A DNA stretch of 41,288 bases from Phycisphaeraceae bacterium (GCA_020831765.1 JAFIFY010000041.1:1-41288); one strand, 5' to 3'. Shown: positions 8,567 through 17,715, counted from the first letter of the stretch. Numbers and translations are program-made. Notes: generated from the letters alone by a model not told the origin.

Positions 8567-9796
8567 CTATTGGTCGGCTCGGATGTCGTAGGCGATCAGA
8601 TCGGAGCCACGGCGAACGAACAAGAGACCTTCGGCGATGGTTGGATGAGCCCACAATCTTTCCCGATCTCGAGGCAGAGTGACGCGGCCGACGATGCGCG
8701 CTCCCGATTCGGTGATTTGAGCGATTCCGAACTCGCCTCGCTCGGCGAACCAGTACAGCAGACCATCGGCGCGGGCGATGGCGCCCTTGGTGATATCCGC
8801 CGCTTCACCCACCTTGCGCCCGCTGGCCGCATCGAGAACCACCAGCGATGAATCCATACCGTAGATGCGGCCATCCACCTCAACCAATCCGCCGAGTTGG
8901 ACCGCCAGATCGTCATTCCGCCAGGCAACCGTCGCGCTTGAGCCATCTTCGCTCAAACGCACCGCCATGCTTCCATACCCGTATCCCGAGGACGTGATCA
9001 CCAACCCGTCGTAATACAACGGTGTCGTGGTGTGAACACCGTGACGATTGCGGTAAGGGATGCTCCACAGGAGTCGGCCATCGGAGGCATCGACGGCGAC
9101 CAGAGCATGCGAGAGGTGGGTTACGATCAGCCGTCTTCCGTTATGTTCGATCAGAGCCGGGCTGCAATAGGCGCTGACCATCGGTCCGCCGGGGCCGGCC
9201 ACGGGAGGTGTGGCCCAGACCTGTTCGCCATTTCGAACATCCAAGGCGACGATGCTCGCGCGCGTGCCACCGGGTGTGAAAACCACCTTGCCGTCGTAGA
9301 CCAGTGGCGACTCAGAGATACCCCACTGAATATTGCGGCCCCCGAATCGGCCCAGCAGGTCGATATTCCATAACTCACGTCCATTGGCCGCATCGATGGC
9401 CACGGCTCTGCCTATCCCACTGACCAGGAAGATACGTCCATCGGAGACGACCGGCGTGGAGCGCGTCCCGCTATAGCTGCGTGTCCATTCGGGACCGTAG
9501 GATCGCTTCCATCGGAGGTTTCCCTTCAGATCAATCGCGTAGAGATAGCCGGTCTGCCCTTCTTCGATCCCGGCAGTGTAGATCGTGTCGCCAGCGACGG
9601 ACACACTTGAGTAGCCGTGTCCGATGGCGATCGACCAGGCTCTTGGTGGTCCGTTGGCCGGCCAGCTCTGCATCAGATCGGATGCGGGGAACTGCCCCGT
9701 GCGGTCCGGTCCGCGCCAGTCGGGGCTGGATGTGGCAAAGGCCATTCCGGCCGCGAGCAACCCCGTGATGCCGAGAGTCACCATCATGCGGAACAT
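8567..9796 (-). CDS. Secreted PQQ-like beta-propeller repeat protein
   Basis: 409 aa from the ATG at 9796, chosen because GGAAGGAATCACA precedes it and because the signal peptide (~1-21, ending AGMAFA) then starts at residue 1. The frame extends 22 codons further upstream without a good start. The mature part is a run of propeller blades with the quinoprotein-like pattern (VSDGRIFLVSG, AIDAANGRELWNI, VYDGKVVF, AVDASDGRLLWSI, VLDAASGRKVGEA). The opening DWRGPDRTGQFP is typical of this large family. No PQQ-dehydrogenase catalytic signature is seen, so binding or scaffolding in the periplasm is more likely than alcohol oxidation. It lies 176 bp downstream of the electron-transfer operon on the same strand and may be read from it or from its own promoter. 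Confidence 0.85.
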   Translation of the reverse strand: MFRMMVTLGITGLLAAGMAFATSSPDWRGPDRTGQFPASDLMQSWPANGPPRAWSIAIGHGYSSVSVAGDTIYTAGIEEGQTGYLYAIDLKGNLRWKRSYGPEWTRSYSGTRSTPVVSDGRIFLVSGIGRAVAIDAANGRELWNIDLLGRFGGRNIQWGISESPLVYDGKVVFTPGGTRASIVALDVRNGEQVWATPPVAGPGGPMVSAYCSPALIEHNGRRLIVTHLSHALVAVDASDGRLLWSIPYRNRHGVHTTTPLYYDGLVITSSGYGYGSMAVRLSEDGSSATVAWRNDDLAVQLGGLVEVDGRIYGMDSSLVVLDAASGRKVGEAADITKGAIARADGLLYWFAERGEFGIAQITESGARIVGRVTLPRDRERLWAHPTIAEGLLFVRRGSDLIAYDIRADQ

Positions 9797-9836
9797 TGTG
9801 ATTCCTTCCTTAGTGGCCCGGAACAGCCCACCGATT

Positions 9837-9856
9837 CGATTCGCACAAGCGAATCG
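9837..9856 (-). other. Perfect 8-bp hairpin in the leader of the PQQ-like gene
   Basis: CGATTCGC and GCGAATCG flank the 4-nt loop ACAA, between the end of the operon at 9973 and the propeller start at 9796. No T-run follows on the minus strand, so it is not a canonical terminator. It could be an RNA-processing or stability structure between the operon and the propeller gene. Confidence 0.4.
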
Positions 9857-9972
9857 GAGCACGGGAGAAACTCAATAAACATACCATTTTATCCTGATAA
9901 CGTCCGGTGGGGTCAGCGGATTGCATCGTTCTGCGAACGCGGTGGCGGGGGCGACGGAATGCACTTCACCGA

Positions 9973-11586
9973 TCAGGGCATTGGCTCAGCGCCTGGGATG
10001 CTGGTGGTAATCTGAACCGGCTGGCTCGACGGATCAAACTGGAGCGCGGATGTGGGGCAGGCCAGCACGCAAGTCTGTGCCGCGTGGCCGAGTCCCTGGG
10101 CAATCGATGCTCCATCTGGCGCGGCCAGATGGATATCAAAACCGCGGCCGACGAAGGTCACACCCGTCGGCTCGCCGAGCTGCCGCGCGATGGTGACGCA
10201 CAGTCCGCAACTGATGCACTTGCCTGGTTCGAAGACAACCCCACCTTCACGCTGGACACGGGCATACGGCCGCCGCGTACCTCGGTAACGTTTCAGGTCA
10301 CAACCGTACTCCGTGGCAAGCTGACGAATGCGGCAGTCACAACCGCCGCCGCAACTGCATTGCAGACAGCGCGCGGCCTCGGTACGCGCTTCATCGGAGT
10401 TGTAGCCGCGCTGAAGCCCCCCGGCGGGCGTCAGGCGACGATCGGGCGAGGCGCGGAGCATGAACTCGACCAATTCCTGCTCTTCCAGCCGCCCCATCGC
10501 CACGCCGACCGTCGGGTTGACGTCCGCCGGATCATGGCCGGCGAGGTAGCGGTCGATGCACTTGGCCGCGGCCTTGCCTTCGGCCACACTGCGAACGGCC
10601 AATCGCGTGCGCCGAACCGCACCACCGGCGGCGAACACATCAGGCCAGTGCGTCTGAAAGGTGCGGCCATCGACGGTCACCCCCCGACGCGTTGTCGGCA
10701 GGTTCAGCTCGCCATCCTGCTCATCGATCGCACCAATCGCCAGTAGCACGGCCTCGTGTTCACGGCGCAGATCGTGGACGCTCCCATCCCGGCCCAGCCG
10801 CCAGTTCATGAAGAAGCTGGCACCCAGTTGGCGGATAATGTCGATTTCACCATCCAGCACGTGCAGCGGCAGCAGGTCACGGTCGATCCCATAGCGCATG
10901 GCGCCACCGGGTTGATCGTTGGCATCGTAGAGCATGCACGCATACCCGCGCAGTTGCAGGTAGTAGGCCGCGGACAGACCGGTCGGCCCCGTGCCCACAA
11001 TGGCGATGCGGCCGCCGGTGGCCGGGGCGCAGTCAGGCAGGAAGGGGTCGGCGGCGGCAAGGTCCTGTTCGGCGACGAAACGCTTGAGCAGGCAGACGGC
11101 GACGGGCCCATCTCCGGCCTTGCGGCGACAGCCTCCTTCGCAAGGAGCGGGACAGATATAGCCGAGCACCGCCGGCAGCGGGATGTCCGCCTTGACCGTG
11201 GCGATCGCGCCCGGCAGGTCATCATCAATGATCTGCCGCATCATCAGTGGCACATCCATGTTCGCCGGACAGTTGTTGCGGCAAGGCGCGACGCAGTCAC
11301 CTGCGTGGTCGCTCAGCAGCAGCTCCAGGGCCGTGCGCCTGGCCGCACGAACCTCATCAGATTCAGACTCGATGACCATGCCATCACTTACGGGCAGTGA
11401 GCACGCCGGACGCAGCCGGGTGGCGCCGTTGACCTTGACCACGCAAACCATGCAACTGTTCTGGGCCGGAAAACCGTCGTAATGGCAGAGCGTGGGAATA
11501 TCGATTCCCGCCTGGCGTGCGGCGGTCAGCACCGTGGTATCGGCGGGGATATCCATCACATGCTGGTCAATGGTGATGCGCGGCAT
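9973..11586 (-). CDS. [2Fe-2S] / GltD-like FAD oxidoreductase subunit lacking the NADPH-binding subdomain
   Basis: 537 aa from the ATG at 11586; its GGAG overlaps the stop codon of the upstream gene, so the two are coupled. Residues 1-75 are a [2Fe-2S] domain (C34, C45, C48, C62). Residues ~95-175 match the GltD N-terminal iron-sulfur domain (C98, C102, C106 and YICPAPCEGGCRR with C145, C149, C153). The FAD fold starts with IVGTGPTGLSAA at ~196 and ends with DVFAAGGAVRRTRLAVRSVAEGKAAA. Between AIGA (~283) and this end only ~30 residues remain; in GltD relatives a full NADPH-binding Rossmann fold sits there. C-terminal Cys groups (C407-C418; C457, C460, C463, C506, C510) suggest further clusters. 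It is probably the cytoplasmic electron-distributing partner of the NuoEF-like subunit. Confidence 0.82.
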   Translation of the reverse strand: MPRITIDQHVMDIPADTTVLTAARQAGIDIPTLCHYDGFPAQNSCMVCVVKVNGATRLRPACSLPVSDGMVIESESDEVRAARRTALELLLSDHAGDCVAPCRNNCPANMDVPLMMRQIIDDDLPGAIATVKADIPLPAVLGYICPAPCEGGCRRKAGDGPVAVCLLKRFVAEQDLAAADPFLPDCAPATGGRIAIVGTGPTGLSAAYYLQLRGYACMLYDANDQPGGAMRYGIDRDLLPLHVLDGEIDIIRQLGASFFMNWRLGRDGSVHDLRREHEAVLLAIGAIDEQDGELNLPTTRRGVTVDGRTFQTHWPDVFAAGGAVRRTRLAVRSVAEGKAAAKCIDRYLAGHDPADVNPTVGVAMGRLEEQELVEFMLRASPDRRLTPAGGLQRGYNSDEARTEAARCLQCSCGGGCDCRIRQLATEYGCDLKRYRGTRRPYARVQREGGVVFEPGKCISCGLCVTIARQLGEPTGVTFVGRGFDIHLAAPDGASIAQGLGHAAQTCVLACPTSALQFDPSSQPVQITTSIPGAEPMP

Positions 11587-11593
11587 GGGTGAT

Positions 11594-13945
11594 TTACTCC
11601 ACGTTGATGGCCTGATCCCGGCAGACCTGGCGACAGGCGTCGCAGCGGGTGCATACCGCATCATCGATGCGGTGGCGCTGGTACGGGGTCATGGCGATGG
11701 CCTCGACGGGGCACGCCTGGGCACACAGCGTGCAGCCGGTACAGCGGTCAGTGACGCGGTAGTGGATCAGATCCACACAGCGGCCGGCGGGACAGCGGCC
11801 CTCCAGATGCTTCAGGAACTCATCACGAAAGTAGCGCATCGTGGTCAGCACCGGGTTGGGTGCGCTGGCGCCCAACCCGCAAAGGCTGCCCGATGCGACC
11901 TGACCGGCCAGCGCGAGCAGGTCGTCCAGATCCTGGTGCCCGCCCTCGCCCTGGCAGATGCGCATCAGCATGTCATGCATGCGGCGTGCGCCAATGCGGC
12001 AGAAGCTGCACTTGCCGCAGGATTGGTTCTGTGTGAACTCCAGGAAATAGCGTGCCAGATCGACGATGCAATCGCGATCATCGAGCACCACCAGCCCGCC
12101 CGATCCCATAATGGCCCCGGCAGCGGTCAGCGCCTCGTAGTCGATCGGCGTATGGGCCAGCGAAGCGGGCAGACAGCCGCCGCTGGGGCCGCCGATCTGC
12201 ACGGCCTTGAATCGTCGCCCATCGACGATGCCGCCACCGATGTCGTACACGACCTGATGGATGGTGGTGCCCATGGGCACCTCGATCAGCCCGCCCCGTC
12301 GCACCTTGCCAGCAAGGGCGAATACCTTGGTCCCGCGGCTGCGCTCGGTGCCGAAGCGGGCGAACGCCGCGGGCCCGTGGCGGACGATCCAGGGCACGTT
12401 GGCCAGCGTTTCGACGTTGTTGACCAGGGTCGGCGCACCCCACAGCCCACGCTCGACAGGGTAGGGCGGCCGCAGGGATGGATTGCCGCGGCGCCCTTCG
12501 ATCGAGGCGATCATGGCCGTCTCTTCCCCGCAGATGAACGCACCCGCTCCTTCACGCACCGATAGGCGCAGGTCGACCCGGCCGCCCATCGCGCCAGTGC
12601 CGATGATGCCCGCCTCCTGGCACAGTTTGATGGCGCGGCGGATGCGGCGCAGCGCCAAAGGGTACTCCTGCCGGATGTAGAATACCCCATCCCTGGCGCC
12701 GATACTGTGGGCCGCGATCGCCAGACCCTCGATGATTCGAAAGGGGAAGGACTCCATCAGGGTGCGGTCCATGAAGGCGCCCGGATCGCCCTCATCGCCG
12801 TTGCAGATGGCGAATTTTCGCCCCGCATCCTGACGGCGGGCCGTGTCCCATTTTCGCCCCGTCGGATAACCGCCGCCCCCGCGCCCGCGCAGGCCCGAGG
12901 CGATGATCGTCTCGATCGTTGCCGCCGGGTTGGCCACCTCAACGACCTGCCGCCAGGCGGCAAAGCCATCGCAGGAGCGGTAGCCGGGCAGGTCCAGCGG
13001 GTCGAGCCGGCCGTAATGCTCGGTGGCGATGCGGACCTGGGTGGCCTCAAGCCGAGCGTGATCAGGCTCACGACAGGCTGGATCATGAGCATGCTCCGTT
13101 TGCTCGGATGCGCCCGCAATCATCCAATCGAGCGCACGGCCAAACCAAAAGCGGCCCCGCCCCAGCACGCCCGTGGCAAAGTGCCTGTCCAACAGACTGT
13201 CAACATCCGCCGTGTCGATGCCGGCATAGGACAGCGTACGTCCGCTCGCCTCGACCACTTGCATCGATGGGCCATGGCGGCACAGGCCGGAGCAGCCGAC
13301 ACGGCGAACACCGACCGGCATGCGGCGCCGCCGCAGATGATCGAGCACAGCGCGATACAGCGTACCCCCGCCACTGACCAGGCAACAGGAATCCAGCGGA
13401 ATCCGCACCTGGCACTGGCCGTTCTCCTTGCCGATATCCGCTGAATCATCGGACCAACCCAACGTCTGTTGCTCCGCCTCCGCACGCATCACCGCCGCGG
13501 TGACCGTCCGCGTATCCAGGTGCCCCAGGGTCAGATCATCGACCTGCACCACCGGCGCAAGCGAGCAACAACCAACACATGCCACTCGCGCAACCGTGAA
13601 CCGCGCATCCGGATCGGTGTCCTCGCCGTCGGGAATGCGCAGGTCACGCCGGAGAGCTTCTTCCAGCCGTTCACTCCCGCGCACATGGCAGGCCGTACCA
13701 TGGCAGATGCGCACGGCGTGAGCTCCGGCCGGCCGGTGGCGAAAGCGGTCGTAGAACGTCGCGACGCCAAGCAGATCGGATGGATGAATATCAGTGACCT
13801 GACTGATGCGCGCAAGCGCCTCGGCGGGCAGATGGCGATACTGGTCCTGAACGGCGTTGAGCAGGGGTACCACCTGGTCGCGCTCCCGGCCGCAGCGCGC
13901 CACCAGTTGATCGACGAACGCTCGGGGATCAGGCTGGTCAATCAT
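11594..13945 (-). CDS. NuoE-NuoF fusion, NADH-binding flavo-iron-sulfur subunit (HydC-HydB-like)
   Basis: 783 aa from the ATG at 13945, which overlaps the upstream stop by 8 nt and has a GGGGGAAAAGAGC leader. Residues 1-155 are a NuoE/HydC thioredoxin-like [2Fe-2S] domain (C81, C86, C123, C127). Residues ~178-255 are a second thioredoxin-like ferredoxin domain (C187/C188, C218, C222). Residues ~320-700 are NuoF: the FMN/NADH glycine loop GRGGGGYPTGRKW at 354-366, CNGDEGDPG at 381, and the [4Fe-4S] ligands C643, C646, C649 and C689. Residues ~730-780 carry two [4Fe-4S] ferredoxin motifs (C735/738/741/745 and C765/768/771/775). This is the architecture of the NADH module of bifurcating hydrogenases and formate dehydrogenases, but no hydrogenase or formate dehydrogenase catalytic subunit is nearby. 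Expected role: NAD(H) oxidation or reduction in the cytoplasm. Confidence 0.93.
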   Translation of the reverse strand: MIDQPDPRAFVDQLVARCGRERDQVVPLLNAVQDQYRHLPAEALARISQVTDIHPSDLLGVATFYDRFRHRPAGAHAVRICHGTACHVRGSERLEEALRRDLRIPDGEDTDPDARFTVARVACVGCCSLAPVVQVDDLTLGHLDTRTVTAAVMRAEAEQQTLGWSDDSADIGKENGQCQVRIPLDSCCLVSGGGTLYRAVLDHLRRRRMPVGVRRVGCSGLCRHGPSMQVVEASGRTLSYAGIDTADVDSLLDRHFATGVLGRGRFWFGRALDWMIAGASEQTEHAHDPACREPDHARLEATQVRIATEHYGRLDPLDLPGYRSCDGFAAWRQVVEVANPAATIETIIASGLRGRGGGGYPTGRKWDTARRQDAGRKFAICNGDEGDPGAFMDRTLMESFPFRIIEGLAIAAHSIGARDGVFYIRQEYPLALRRIRRAIKLCQEAGIIGTGAMGGRVDLRLSVREGAGAFICGEETAMIASIEGRRGNPSLRPPYPVERGLWGAPTLVNNVETLANVPWIVRHGPAAFARFGTERSRGTKVFALAGKVRRGGLIEVPMGTTIHQVVYDIGGGIVDGRRFKAVQIGGPSGGCLPASLAHTPIDYEALTAAGAIMGSGGLVVLDDRDCIVDLARYFLEFTQNQSCGKCSFCRIGARRMHDMLMRICQGEGGHQDLDDLLALAGQVASGSLCGLGASAPNPVLTTMRYFRDEFLKHLEGRCPAGRCVDLIHYRVTDRCTGCTLCAQACPVEAIAMTPYQRHRIDDAVCTRCDACRQVCRDQAINVE

Positions 13946-15737
13946 GCTCTTTTCCCCCGATCGCATGAACCGCCTTGCCGGTGCGCATGTAGAGGCGACC
14001 GCCGAGAAGCGCCGGCGATGCCCGAGTCGGCTCGCCCAACTCGCCCTTGCCCACCACCTGTGGCGGATTGCCGCTTACATCGAGCACGGTGGTGAGGCCA
14101 TCGACGTTGGTCACGTACACCAGTGTGCCCGCGGAAGCCGGTGATGCCTCGAATCGTCCCTGAAGTCGATGATGCCAACGCTCCCGCCCATCGGCCATAT
14201 CGATCGCGGTCAGTCGCCCACCATCACTGAGGACAATGGCCAGGTCGCCGATGATGATCGGGCTGGCGATCTCCGGCTGGTGATCCTCGAACGTCCAGAG
14301 CAGACGATCGTCATCGAGCGGACCGGTTTCGGTCGTCGGCAAGGCGTACATCTCCCACGCCGGGCTGATGACAAGCACGCGAGAATCATCGGCCACTGGA
14401 CTGGAAGCGATGTCACCTTCAGGACCGTTCCAACGCCACAGCTCACGCCCATCGGCCGGATCGTAAGCGATGGTCGCCCTATGGCTGGTGATGATCAATT
14501 GCATGCGATCGGCGGTCTGGACCACCATGGGACTGGCCCACGATGCGCCGGCATCATGCTCGATCGTCCAGATTTCGTCCCCGCTTGCCGCATCGAGGGC
14601 GAGGATACGGTTGACATTGTGGTGATCCCACTGCACGAACAGGCGACCATTATGGACAGCGAGGGAGGAAGCGTAGCCGTAAATGTTCTCCGCCTCGCCC
14701 AGCGGCTTGGCCCAGACACGGCGGCCCTGCATGTCGCAGGCGATCAGATCACCGTTGGCGAAAATGGCAAAGACCAGACGGCCATCGGTGGCACAGGTGG
14801 GCGCGGCGAAACCGGTGTGGGGCAGAATCTCCGGCGGCCACGCGCCGCCACCGGGCAACACCGGCACACGATGCTCCCAAAGTGGAAGGCCATCGCGAAC
14901 ATCAAAGGCATAAATCTTCCGGCTGCGCTGGTCAGCGCCGGTGATGAACAGCCGATCGCCCCAAACCACCGGGGAGTTATGACCGGGCAGGTCGATCGGA
15001 GCGCGCCAGAGGATATTCCTTCCGGAGTCGGTTTCCCATTGCACCGGCCAGGTGATGGCATCGTCATCAAAGGCGCGCCCGGTGCCGTGCGGGCCTCGGA
15101 AGCCCGGCCACTGCTGTGCGGTGTTCAGGCCGCTCTGGTCGCCGATGCCATCGGCGGCATCCGGCGGATCAATCGTGGCGGGGGTGTATGGTTGGTCCAC
15201 TTCATCCGCCAGCGCGATACGCGCTCGGTCGAGTTCGCGCAGTTCGCCTCGCCACGCGATGGCCAGAACCACCGCCAGCATGGCGATGGTCAAACCCGTA
15301 CCCGATAATGCATAGCGAATGGCCGGTGCCTGCCGCACTCGCGGTGGGGTTGGATGTGCTCGCAGTTCGGCCAGGGTAGGTGGCCGCGCTTCGGGCCGAT
15401 GCCAATGCGCGGCCAGAAGCGCCAACGCCACACCAGCCAGCAGCAGCCAGCCGCCGGTGGCATAGTCGCGCTGGCTCTGGAAGTAGCGCCCGCGCAGTTC
15501 GGCATCAAGTCGGCGATATGAATCGATCAACGTCTCGTTGCCCGGCTCACTGCGCAACTGCTTCTTCATCGCCATCAACTCGGGATGGTCCAGTGGGTTC
15601 GCCCGCTGCAACCACCAGCCGTTAAACACCAGCATCGCGCCCACGATGCATGTGAATGCGGCCAGAATCAGCGCCACACGTCGTGCGGTCGTGGCATGGT
15701 GTGGTGGTGATGGGATGGGCAGCGTGGGCAACATCAC
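13938..15737 (-). CDS. Membrane-anchored PQQ-like beta-propeller protein of the electron-transfer operon
   Basis: 599 aa if the GTG at 15737 is used (GTGA overlap with the upstream stop); an ATG one codon later is equally possible. The N-terminal ~165 residues contain three hydrophobic segments (about 19-42, 93-112, 146-163). The rest is a PQQ-like propeller beginning WPGFRGPHGTGRAF, with blades such as AFDVRDGLPLWEH, ALDAASGDEIWTI and AYDPADGRELWRW. The propeller probably faces the periplasm. No dehydrogenase active-site residues could be identified. Its place between a membrane polyferredoxin and the NADH-binding subunit, with overlaps on both sides, implies it is a structural or redox-docking part of the same complex and not a stand-alone enzyme. 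Confidence 0.85.
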   Translation of the reverse strand: MMLPTLPIPSPPHHATTARRVALILAAFTCIVGAMLVFNGWWLQRANPLDHPELMAMKKQLRSEPGNETLIDSYRRLDAELRGRYFQSQRDYATGGWLLLAGVALALLAAHWHRPEARPPTLAELRAHPTPPRVRQAPAIRYALSGTGLTIAMLAVVLAIAWRGELRELDRARIALADEVDQPYTPATIDPPDAADGIGDQSGLNTAQQWPGFRGPHGTGRAFDDDAITWPVQWETDSGRNILWRAPIDLPGHNSPVVWGDRLFITGADQRSRKIYAFDVRDGLPLWEHRVPVLPGGGAWPPEILPHTGFAAPTCATDGRLVFAIFANGDLIACDMQGRRVWAKPLGEAENIYGYASSLAVHNGRLFVQWDHHNVNRILALDAASGDEIWTIEHDAGASWASPMVVQTADRMQLIITSHRATIAYDPADGRELWRWNGPEGDIASSPVADDSRVLVISPAWEMYALPTTETGPLDDDRLLWTFEDHQPEIASPIIIGDLAIVLSDGGRLTAIDMADGRERWHHRLQGRFEASPASAGTLVYVTNVDGLTTVLDVSGNPPQVVGKGELGEPTRASPALLGGRLYMRTGKAVHAIGGKEHD

Positions 15738-17143
15738 AAGGGCTCTTTCTCCCTGGTCAGCTCGACCAACCTCGCCTCATTACCTGGATGGTGCGGACAC
15801 AATGCAAGGCATCGGGCACAGGCCACACAGCGTGGCTGGTGAATCACAAACTCATCACTGCGTCGGCGCCGGGCCTGCTGGATCAGCTTGGCGGCGAGCA
15901 CCAATCCGATGAAACCCCCCAGCAGCGGGCCGCCCCACGCGTAGATCGATGTGATTCGCTTGGTTTCGGTGGCGAGCTCGGTTCGCGAATCACCGCGCGA
16001 GCGAAACGCCGCGGTCGCATCCGTATGACCCTCGACCCAGCCCATGTCCTCGGCCAGCAGCCGGTCGGCAAGGCGGACTCGCTCGTTCATCCGGGTCAGC
16101 GCTGGCGTCAACCCGTGTCCAAGAAGCGCACCAATGCTGATCACCATCGGAGCCGCGATCAGCAATACGGCCATACGGCGGCGATCGCGACGGTGCGCCC
16201 CCGGACCCACCCCCGGACCTACCCCCGGACCTGCCCGAAGGCCCGCTTCCGGCCCCGGGAGCATGGGTCCGCCCGTTCCTCCGCTTCCCGCCGGTGACGG
16301 CACGTCAGGCACATCGATGGCGTTGATCGGACAGCCATCGCGGCAGAGCTGGCACTGGATACAGCCGACCGGGTCTATGCGAGGCTGCCACACCGCTCCC
16401 GGTGCGATCCACGACATAAGCACACCGTAGGGGCACAGCCAGCGGCAATACGGACGGGCGAAGAACATGCCAGCAAGAAGGAACACCGCGCCCAGACCGA
16501 GCATGAATGTCGTCCCGCTCATTCGGAACAGGCCTACGAAGGGGTCGTACTCACAGATGATCCACGCGCTGCCTGTCGCCGCGAACAGCACCGCAGCGCC
16601 CAGGTACACATACGCCAGCATCCCCAGCGCATGCTCAAGCCACATGGGCACACGCAGCGGCTTGATGACCACCACATCCTGGATCGCGCCCAGCGGACAG
16701 ACCCCGGCGCAGTAGACACGGCCGAACATGATCGTCGCCAACAGCGGCAGGAGGAAGAACGCGGCAACAACCAGCGGTAGAGCATGACCCGGATCGGCCA
16801 GCGCCGCCGTCACGTTCTGGATCGCACCGATCGGGCAGACGCAGCCGCCTCGCCAGAAACCGAAATAGATCAGTGAGAAGACCACCAGAGCAAGCACGCC
16901 ACGCCTGCTGCGGCGGACCAGCACCAACCAGGCGGCCAAACCAAGCGCACCGGCAAGTACCGCGACATCCAGCACATCGCGCCACGGACCATCCGGCGGC
17001 GGCGTCGTCGTTACGGGTAGCGCGTGATCCGTTTCAAATTGCGGCGGCGGGAAGCGTTGCATCGCCCCGGTCGGGACCGGCAGGCCAATCCAGAACGCAG
17101 CCCCCAACCCCCAGCCAAACCAATGGCCGATCGCCGATTTCAC
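15734..17143 (-). CDS. NapH/NosR-like membrane polyferredoxin
   Basis: 469 aa from a GTG at 17143, chosen because it overlaps the upstream TGA (GTGA) and has AGGTG 9 nt upstream. About six to seven membrane segments carry three CxxxCP motifs of the NapH/NosR type (GGCVCPIGAIQ, YCAGVCPLGAIQ, YCRWLCPYGVL). A [4Fe-4S] motif follows (CIQCQLCRDGCP, ~277-288). Then come a Gly/Pro-rich linker encoded by a short tandem repeat, two more hydrophobic segments, and a final CVACARCLALCP motif. The FMN-binding domain that begins NosR is absent. Such proteins pass electrons across or along the membrane between quinols, periplasmic ferredoxins and cytoplasmic clusters. The position between the Tat-exported ferredoxin and the NADH module fits that job. 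Confidence 0.88.
   Translation of the reverse strand: MKSAIGHWFGWGLGAAFWIGLPVPTGAMQRFPPPQFETDHALPVTTTPPPDGPWRDVLDVAVLAGALGLAAWLVLVRRSRRGVLALVVFSLIYFGFWRGGCVCPIGAIQNVTAALADPGHALPLVVAAFFLLPLLATIMFGRVYCAGVCPLGAIQDVVVIKPLRVPMWLEHALGMLAYVYLGAAVLFAATGSAWIICEYDPFVGLFRMSGTTFMLGLGAVFLLAGMFFARPYCRWLCPYGVLMSWIAPGAVWQPRIDPVGCIQCQLCRDGCPINAIDVPDVPSPAGSGGTGGPMLPGPEAGLRAGPGVGPGVGPGAHRRDRRRMAVLLIAAPMVISIGALLGHGLTPALTRMNERVRLADRLLAEDMGWVEGHTDATAAFRSRGDSRTELATETKRITSIYAWGGPLLGGFIGLVLAAKLIQQARRRRSDEFVIHQPRCVACARCLALCPHHPGNEARLVELTREKEPL
16199..16234 (-). repeat. In-frame 3 x 12-bp tandem repeat encoding a Gly-Pro linker
   Basis: On the plus strand, three consecutive 12-mers read CCCCGGACCCAC, CCCCGGACCTAC and CCCCGGACCTGC. 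On the coding strand they give GPGV-type repeats inside a flexible linker of the polyferredoxin. The length is a multiple of three, so changes in copy number would keep the frame. Confidence 0.85.
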
Positions 17144-17715
17144 GGTTCGTTCACCTGTTTGAGCAGATACGGCTGGTCGGCCGGGACGCGGCGGATCGCC
17201 TGTGTGGGACAAGCGCGGGCGATCGCGCAGTCGTTGCAGTCCACGCACCGGTCATGACGGATCTGGAGATACATCGACCCGTTACCGAACGCCGCGCAGC
17301 CGGCCACGCACTTGGCGCAGCCGATGCACTGATTCTCCTTGATGCGGTACTCGTAGTACGGCTCTTCGATCAGCGTCCGCTCGATAGCGCCCGTGGGACA
17401 TAGCTGATTCTCAGCGCCTTCGTGCAGATTGGGCGCATCAGGCTCGAAGAAACCGGTGCATAGCTCGCAATAGCCACACATGCCGTGGCTGTGGACACAC
17501 TTGACGGCCGAGGGCATAAGCACGCACTCGACGGCACAGCGACCGCACATGGTGCACTTGTGAGGATCAATCTGCCAGACGGTGCGTGCGGCCTGGGCAC
17601 GTGTGGCAAGTAAGCCGAGTGTTGCGCCTCCTGCAAGCAAGGCCATGCCGCGTACCATGCCACGGAAGAAGCCGCGCCGATCGCTGGAGGGTTCAGACCG
17701 CGTTGCTTCAGCCAT
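17140..17715 (-). CDS. Tat-exported multi-[4Fe-4S] ferredoxin (NapG-like)
   Basis: 191 aa from the ATG at 17715, which has a textbook GGAGG at 6 nt and overlaps the upstream stop by 8 nt. The twin-arginine signal is DRRGFFRGM (12-20) followed by a hydrophobic stretch to ~42 (ATRAQAA). The mature protein has Cys clusters C54/C57/C60/C64, C73/C80/C83/C86, C106, C130/C133/C136/C140 and C157/C160/C163/C169, enough for about four [4Fe-4S] centres. The layout matches NapG-type periplasmic ferredoxins, which are folded in the cytoplasm and exported by Tat. Its partner is almost certainly the NapH/NosR-like membrane protein encoded next, with which it shares a GTGA overlap. Confidence 0.9.
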   Translation of the reverse strand: MAEATRSEPSSDRRGFFRGMVRGMALLAGGATLGLLATRAQAARTVWQIDPHKCTMCGRCAVECVLMPSAVKCVHSHGMCGYCELCTGFFEPDAPNLHEGAENQLCPTGAIERTLIEEPYYEYRIKENQCIGCAKCVAGCAAFGNGSMYLQIRHDRCVDCNDCAIARACPTQAIRRVPADQPYLLKQVNEP

